Positions 5,519 to 8,793 of a stretch of 8,793 nucleotides of DNA are shown piece after piece. The notes under the pieces are model-generated. The model saw nothing but the letters and a program-made list of their open reading frames with translations. It was not told the DNA's origin and searched no databases. This DNA comes from Bacteroidia bacterium (GTDB lineage Bacteria > Bacteroidota > Bacteroidia > JABEUT01), in the NCBI GenBank assembly GCA_013044305.1, contig JABEUT010000021.1, positions 1 through 8,793 on the forward strand. Reading direction: 5' to 3'. The translations under genes and the position numbers were made by a program. Numbering within the stretch: position 1 is the stretch's first letter; every line of letters begins with the position of its first letter.

Positions 5519-6871
5519 ATGTCTGTTTTCAAATATCATATTACGGTACTGTTTATAATTACCTGCGCAGGCACGCTAATGGCTGATAATGATTCCGGCC
5601 CTGCAAACCGCGACAGCAGCAGCCGTTTTACCATCCACTTTCAAACTACGGCCATAGATCAATATCATGGAAAGTTCCGCTCGCCATATTCAGGCGCCAA
5701 CAGCCTGATGGATACCAATGAGCAGGATATGTCGGTTACGGCCACTTTATTCATGGGCATGCGGTTGTGGCGCTATGGTGCCTTTTATTGCGATCCGGAA
5801 CTGGCCGAAGGCAGCGGTTTAAGCGGGGCCAGAGGCTTGGCAGGATTCACCAACGCCGAGGTGTACCGCGTAGGCAAACCCTTTACCCTGCCATATATTG
5901 CGCGGGCGTACTATCAGCAGCATATTGCCTTGCCGGGCAGCCGCGACACGATGCTTGCCGACGATGTGAACCAGGTGGCGCAGCCGGTGCCCGACAGGAG
6001 GCTTACATTTTCGGCAGGTAAGTTTTCACTTGCCGATTTCTTCGACCGCAACCCGTATGCCAACGACCCGCGCTCGCAATTCATGAACTGGGTGCTTATG
6101 AACAACGGAGCCTGGGACTACCCCGCTAATACCCGCGGCTATGATTACGGCATGGTGGTTCAGCTTATAGAGCGGCGCTGGTATGTACAGGCATCGGGAG
6201 CCCTGGAACCATATATGGCGAACGGACCCATCCTCGACCCGAATTTTACAAAAACATTCGGCCTTACCTTTGAGTCGGGCTGCACATATAATATAAAGGG
6301 GAAGCAGGGGGGCATTGCGCTGCTGCTTTATTTAAATCAAAACAGGGGAGGTGTTTATTCGGAGGCCGTTCAGATGGCGCAGCAGGGCATACCCGATGCC
6401 CTTAATGTAGATAACCTTACGGCATACAACGGCAATAAAAAATACGGCATTGGTATAAACTGGAACCAGAAGGTATCGGAATACATCGCCCTGTTCGCGC
6501 GCCTGGGTTGGAACGACGGGCAAAATGCCACCTGGGCCTACACTCCGGTGGACCGCACCATAACTCCGGGTGTAAATATAGACGGCGCCCTGTGGCATCG
6601 CAAAACCGACAACATAGGCCTTGCGTGCATTGTGAATGGTATATCGGCAAACCACATAGCTTTCCTCAACGCCGGCGGTTACGATTTTATGATCGGCGAC
6701 GGAAAACTGACCAATTATGCGCCTGAAACAATTATGGAATGTTATTACAACTGGCAGTTCCACCCGCACCTGTTTCTTGCCCCCGACTTTCAGTATGTAA
6801 TAAACCCCGCGTACAACGCCGACCGCGGCCCGGTAGCTGTCTATTCACTGCGCGTTCATGCCGAATTCTGA
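5519..6871 (+). CDS. OprB-family carbohydrate-selective outer-membrane porin
   Basis: A 450-residue outer-membrane beta-barrel protein, close to the usual length of the family. The signal peptide is about residues 1-22 (MSVFKYH, hydrophobic core, GTLMA). Blocks I recognise as typical of bacterial OprB-like porins are SPYSGANSL (55-63), LFMGMRLWRYGAFYCDPELAEG (77-98), GLSGARGLAGFTNAE (100-114), PDRRLTFSAGKFSLADFFD (158-176), and DPRSQFMNWVLMNNGAWDYP (183-202) with ANTRGYDYG. The C-terminal third has GYDFMIGDGKLTNYAPETIMECYY and the closing block VINPAYNADRGPVAVYSLRVHAEF. The terminal Phe is the usual recognition residue for outer-membrane barrel assembly. Family knowledge: OprB porins let sugars diffuse across the outer membrane, with glucose known in Pseudomonas. 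The actual substrate here is unknown. It is the only plus-strand gene, is transcribed divergently from the NHL gene, and ends 18 bases from the convergent gene's stop. ATG 5519 is chosen for the intact signal peptide. Confidence 0.92.
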   Translation: MSVFKYHITVLFIITCAGTLMADNDSGPANRDSSSRFTIHFQTTAIDQYHGKFRSPYSGANSLMDTNEQDMSVTATLFMGMRLWRYGAFYCDPELAEGSGLSGARGLAGFTNAEVYRVGKPFTLPYIARAYYQQHIALPGSRDTMLADDVNQVAQPVPDRRLTFSAGKFSLADFFDRNPYANDPRSQFMNWVLMNNGAWDYPANTRGYDYGMVVQLIERRWYVQASGALEPYMANGPILDPNFTKTFGLTFESGCTYNIKGKQGGIALLLYLNQNRGGVYSEAVQMAQQGIPDALNVDNLTAYNGNKKYGIGINWNQKVSEYIALFARLGWNDGQNATWAYTPVDRTITPGVNIDGALWHRKTDNIGLACIVNGISANHIAFLNAGGYDFMIGDGKLTNYAPETIMECYYNWQFHPHLFLAPDFQYVINPAYNADRGPVAVYSLRVHAEF

Positions 6872-6889
6872 TTCAGGAATGATTGCATC

Positions 6890-7735
6890 TTACAGGCTGA
6901 AAATAATGCCCGCACTGATTTTAAGTATGCCGGTATTCATAAAGGTAATGTCGTTCGGGTGGTGCACACGGGCATTATAGATATAGTATTTTCCCACGGC
7001 CGTTAAATCTTCCTCCCAACCCGGGTAATATATATTTGCACCGGTATAAGTTACATTCATATACAGGCTCGTTCTCGGCGTAACCGCGTATTCAAGCTGG
7101 GTGCCGAAGCTGTAGGCGAAGCCGCTGCCGCCGCTGTTCATAGTACGGGTATAGGTTGTGGTGTCGTTTATTTTTAGACTGAAGTCGGGGTAGGTGTTGG
7201 TTACAAGTCCTATCATTCCATTCAGCTTGCAGGTGAACCTGCTTCCTTCAACAAAGTAGTAATAAAGCCCTATAAGGTATTCTGGCGTATAGTAAGAGGT
7301 CTGGGTGGTGGTGGATATGTAACCCATGGTATTGGAAAAGCCGTTAATGTCCACCGAATTCACATTGCCACCATAATAAATTTCGGCGCCCAGAAAATCG
7401 TTTATTTTATACCACAAGGCAATGTCGAAATGAAAGCCGCTCATGGCAAAGCCCTGAAGCCTTGTGGAGTCGGGCGAATTAAAATCCCAGAATGAGCCCT
7501 TTACATTCTCGCTGCCGAAATCGCCGAGCGGTACCCCCGCTCCTGCCGAGATAGAAAAACTCACCCTGCTTGTTGCCTGCTGCTGTTGTGGCTGGTAACC
7601 TGTTTTAGGTAGATAATACTCCTGCGCGCCTGCTTTGTTCACCATACAGAGGAATAGAAGGACAAGGGGCAGCATGTTCCACGCTTTCCGCATCCTTGCT
7701 GCCGGTACAATAATTATTTCAGGTATGGGGTTCAT
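6890..7735 (-). CDS. Outer-membrane beta-barrel protein of unknown function
   Basis: A 281-residue predicted outer-membrane protein. A signal peptide with core LPLVLLFLCMV and likely cleavage at KAGA|QE (after residue 37) is followed by a short Gln-rich linker (QPQQQQ, 48-53). An alternating barrel-like sequence then begins SRVSFSISAGAGVPLGDFG. Aromatic-rich strand-like segments continue to the end (ALWYKINDFLGAEIYYGG, YLIGLYYYFVEG, TSLYMNVTYTGANIYYPGW, ILKISAGIIFSL). This matches the general small-barrel (OmpA-like barrel, porin-family) type common in Bacteroidota, and no specific family or ligand can be named. The start is uncertain. ATG 7735 lies about 32 bases after a good -7 box, like other genes here. 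An internal ATG at 7693 (residue 15, MRKAWN) gives a more standard signal peptide, with A at -3. The gene converges with the porin, leaving 18 bases between stops and no hairpin terminator. Confidence 0.82.
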   Translation of the reverse strand: MNPIPEIIIVPAARMRKAWNMLPLVLLFLCMVNKAGAQEYYLPKTGYQPQQQQATSRVSFSISAGAGVPLGDFGSENVKGSFWDFNSPDSTRLQGFAMSGFHFDIALWYKINDFLGAEIYYGGNVNSVDINGFSNTMGYISTTTQTSYYTPEYLIGLYYYFVEGSRFTCKLNGMIGLVTNTYPDFSLKINDTTTYTRTMNSGGSGFAYSFGTQLEYAVTPRTSLYMNVTYTGANIYYPGWEEDLTAVGKYYIYNARVHHPNDITFMNTGILKISAGIIFSL

Positions 7736-7767
7736 CGGTTAATCTGCTGATCTTCGCCTGCAAGTAT

Positions 7768-7775
7768 CAAAGATA
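7768..7775 (-). promoter_or_regulatory. Candidate -7 promoter element for the beta-barrel gene
   Basis: On the minus strand TATCTTTG (7775-7768) matches TAnnTTTG exactly and ends about 32 bases before ATG 7735. No good -33 TTTG is present at 19 bases; the closest is TTGC at 7800-7797, 21 bases upstream. The site lies after the HU terminator, consistent with an independent start. Confidence 0.45.
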
Positions 7776-7860
7776 CAAAGAGACAGTTACCCAACCGCAA
7801 TTACAGTTCACTTCTTTCAAACGTCAGCTTGTCAATTAATGAATTGGAGCATGGTGTTAA

Positions 7861-7894
7861 AATAAAAAGAGTCCCGCAAATTGTGCGGGACTCT
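7861..7894 (-). terminator. Strong Rho-independent terminator of the HU gene
   Basis: An 11-bp perfect GC-rich stem (AGAGTCCCGCA at 7868-7878 with TGCGGGACTCT at 7884-7894) encloses a 5-base loop. On the minus strand it is followed by TTTTTATTTT. It begins 22 bases after the HU stop codon, as expected for a highly expressed short gene. Confidence 0.92.
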
Positions 7895-7915
7895 CAATAA
7901 TTTCGAAGCGGGTTG

Positions 7916-8188
7916 TTACTTAACTGCTTTGGCTAAAGCGGCTCCGGCTTTGAATTTTGCAACCTTTTTGGCGGCAATTTTTATCGATTTGCCTGTTTGA
8001 GGATTTCTTCCGTTGCGGGCTGCTCTTTTCGAAACTTTGAATGTTCCGAAGCCAACCAATGCAACATTGCCACCCGATTTGAGGGCCTTGGTTGTTTGAT
8101 TGATAAAGGCGTTGAGGGCTTTTTCGGAATCAGCCTTGCTAAGTTTCGATTCCTTTGCGATGGCGTCAACTAATTCTGACTTGTTCAT
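7916..8188 (-). CDS. HU-family DNA-binding protein
   Basis: A 90-residue histone-like protein, the standard HU length. Family knowledge: HU dimers bind and bend double-stranded DNA with little sequence preference through two beta-ribbon arms, compacting the nucleoid. Seen here: N-terminal helices starting MNKSELVDAIAKESKLSKAD, the core GFGTF (46-50), the arm region with basic residues RAARNGRNPQTGKSIKI (55-71), and the conserved Asn62-Pro63 whose proline intercalates into DNA. The C-terminus ends in FKAGAALAKAVK. The start is ATG 8188 because it gives the canonical MNKSELV beginning. An in-frame ATG at 8251 would add 21 residues unlike the family and would begin upstream of the likely transcription start. 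The gene has its own -7 box and a strong terminator. Lys-rich arms without acidic or fused domains argue for an ordinary HU, not IHF or a long-tailed HU. Confidence 0.96.
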   Translation of the reverse strand: MNKSELVDAIAKESKLSKADSEKALNAFINQTTKALKSGGNVALVGFGTFKVSKRAARNGRNPQTGKSIKIAAKKVAKFKAGAALAKAVK

Positions 8189-8220
8189 TTTGGATTGATG
8201 TTTAAGGGTTAATAATGAGA

Positions 8221-8252
8221 CAAATATATATTGATTATGTGTATAAAACACA
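8221..8252 (-). promoter_or_regulatory. Promoter of the HU gene
   Basis: On the minus strand TATATTTG (8228-8221) matches the Bacteroidota -7 element exactly, ending 33 bases before ATG 8188. At a 20-base spacer there is TGTG (8252-8249), three of four bases of the -33 element. An inverted repeat (8238-8261) overlaps the -33 region. The leader has no Shine-Dalgarno but is A-rich just before the start (CCAAAATG), the usual arrangement in this phylum. Confidence 0.6.
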
Positions 8253-8261
8253 TTTTACACA
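8238..8261. promoter_or_regulatory. Inverted repeat over the HU -33 region, possible operator
   Basis: TGTGTA at 8238-8243 is the exact inverse of TACACA at 8256-8261, with a 12-base AT-rich centre. A second overlapping pairing (TGTGT 8238-8242 with ACACA 8248-8252) is also possible. Its position over the upstream promoter element would suit a regulator site. The arms are short and the region AT-rich, so chance is possible. Confidence 0.25.
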
Positions 8262-8335
8262 ATATTTTTTAGCTGCGTATAGTGCGTAGCACCTGCACCC
8301 TGGCATGCCGCCCTTGCGGTGGACTGTGTAAATAC

Positions 8336-8704
8336 TTAATTCTTCACCGTAAATTGAATGCTGCTTCCATCTGCTGCAAGGGCTTTTTGCAGCGCGCCGT
8401 TCAGCGGTAAGGAAACGCTTTGGTTCGGAACAACCGTAAGGGCGCAGCCGGCGTAGCTCACCTTGCCCGCATTATCCAACACGTTCCATTCCAAAACTGT
8501 TATCCTGTTGTTAGTATTAAGGAAATTCAAATTGCCCTGCCTGCTTGCATCCCCTGTGCTTTCGGTTATGCGTATGCCGTATTTATCGGCAAGTAATTTG
8601 TCGCCCGCATTTACGGCAGTATTGTCTTGGTTTTGCGCCGATAGGTGCCCGCTGGATACAGCCAGGCAAAATATCGCAAAGAATATGGTCGCTATTTTTT
8701 TCAT
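8336..8704 (-). CDS. Small secreted protein of unknown function
   Basis: A 122-residue protein with a clear Sec signal peptide (MKKIATIFFAIFCLAVSSGHLSA, likely cleaved before Gln24). The mature part is about 99 residues, with no Cys pair, catalytic motif or repeat that I recognise. It contains one Cys (in YAGCALTVV, residue 87), several strand-like segments (YGIRITES, NRITVLEWNVLDN, VSYAGCALTVVP, QSVSLPLNG, SSIQFTVKN) and Asn/Ser-rich loops. This suggests a small beta-sandwich periplasmic or extracellular protein; that is inference from composition only. The start ATG 8704 directly precedes the signal peptide. No TAnnTTTG element is found in the 34 bases separating it from the stop codon of the probable preceding gene, so it may be co-transcribed with that gene. 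No U-tract terminator follows it. The 8252-8335 gap holds only a short direct repeat (TGCGTA at 8274 and 8283). Confidence 0.8.
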   Translation of the reverse strand: MKKIATIFFAIFCLAVSSGHLSAQNQDNTAVNAGDKLLADKYGIRITESTGDASRQGNLNFLNTNNRITVLEWNVLDNAGKVSYAGCALTVVPNQSVSLPLNGALQKALAADGSSIQFTVKN

Positions 8705-8738
8705 GATTTACTTGTGTGCTATGTTGTTGTTTTCTTTT

Positions 8739-8792
8739 TTACCATACGATCAATACAAATCCGTCGCCGCCGCAAACACCGGTGGTATTGGT
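8739..8792 (-). CDS. Probable C-terminal end of an upstream gene (partial)
   Basis: On the minus strand the frame ending in TAA at 8741-8739 is open to the window edge and reads TNTTGVCGGDGFVLIVW. The stretch is GC-rich (GCGGCGGCGACGG), unlike the AT-rich spacer that follows, which suggests coding sequence. A glycine turn followed by a short hydrophobic strand at the very end resembles the closing strand of a beta-rich protein. Seventeen residues are too few to identify a family, and the frame could be open by chance. Confidence 0.4.
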   Translation of the reverse strand, partial: TNTTGVCGGDGFVLIVW

Positions 8793-8793
8793 C

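Noticed and set aside
8189..8251. N-terminal 21-residue extension of HU from ATG 8251
   Set aside because: HU proteins start at MNK-ELV; the extension covers the promoter box and leader and has no homology to the family.
8274..8335. Possible terminator or small RNA after the 122-residue gene
   Set aside because: There is a TGCGTA direct repeat and short GC stems, but no stable hairpin followed by a T run in the minus direction.

Overview
The window looks like ordinary chromosomal sequence from a member of the Bacteroidota, probably a Chitinophagia- or Sphingobacteriia-like free-living lineage. Four observations support this. There is a C-terminal type IX secretion (T9SS) sorting domain on an NHL-repeat protein. 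Five start-proximal sites match the Bacteroidota -7 promoter element TAnnTTTG. Clear Shine-Dalgarno sequences are missing. Several signal peptides have Gln just after the predicted cleavage site. The assignment below phylum level is inference.

Layout from left to right. Positions 1-618 (minus) hold the N-terminal part of a Tat-exported glycosylasparaginase, cut by the window edge just after its catalytic Thr. A strong terminator (704-741) separates it from an upstream lipoprotein gene (814-2460, minus) with a DUF6600-type Trp/Tyr-rich domain followed by a long Asn- then Gln/Pro-rich repetitive tail. A perfect 34-bp palindrome (2551-2584) lies between this gene and a large minus-strand gene (2631-5135) for a secreted protein with 12 NHL repeats and a T9SS tail. 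A 383-bp divergent intergenic region (5136-5518) contains degenerate CTTTGCG-type repeats around a perfect hairpin. It is followed by the only plus-strand gene, an OprB-family porin (5519-6871). That gene converges with a minus-strand outer-membrane beta-barrel gene (6890-7735). Next come an HU-family DNA-binding protein with its own promoter and terminator (7916-8188, minus), a small secreted protein of unknown function (8336-8704, minus), and the probable last codons of another gene (8739-8792, minus).

The genes do not form an obvious pathway or single operon. Most have their own promoter or terminator. The common theme is the cell envelope: six of the seven main products carry export signals (Tat, lipoprotein or Sec). 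The asparaginase (glycan-asparagine cleavage) and the OprB porin (sugar uptake) could both serve scavenging of glycosylated material, but nothing in the sequence links them. I found no mobile element, CRISPR array, tRNA, rRNA or defence system, and no convincing undescribed system. The points most worth a second look are the intergenic repeat/hairpin element, the 34-bp palindrome, and the repeat-driven growth of the DUF6600 lipoprotein tail.
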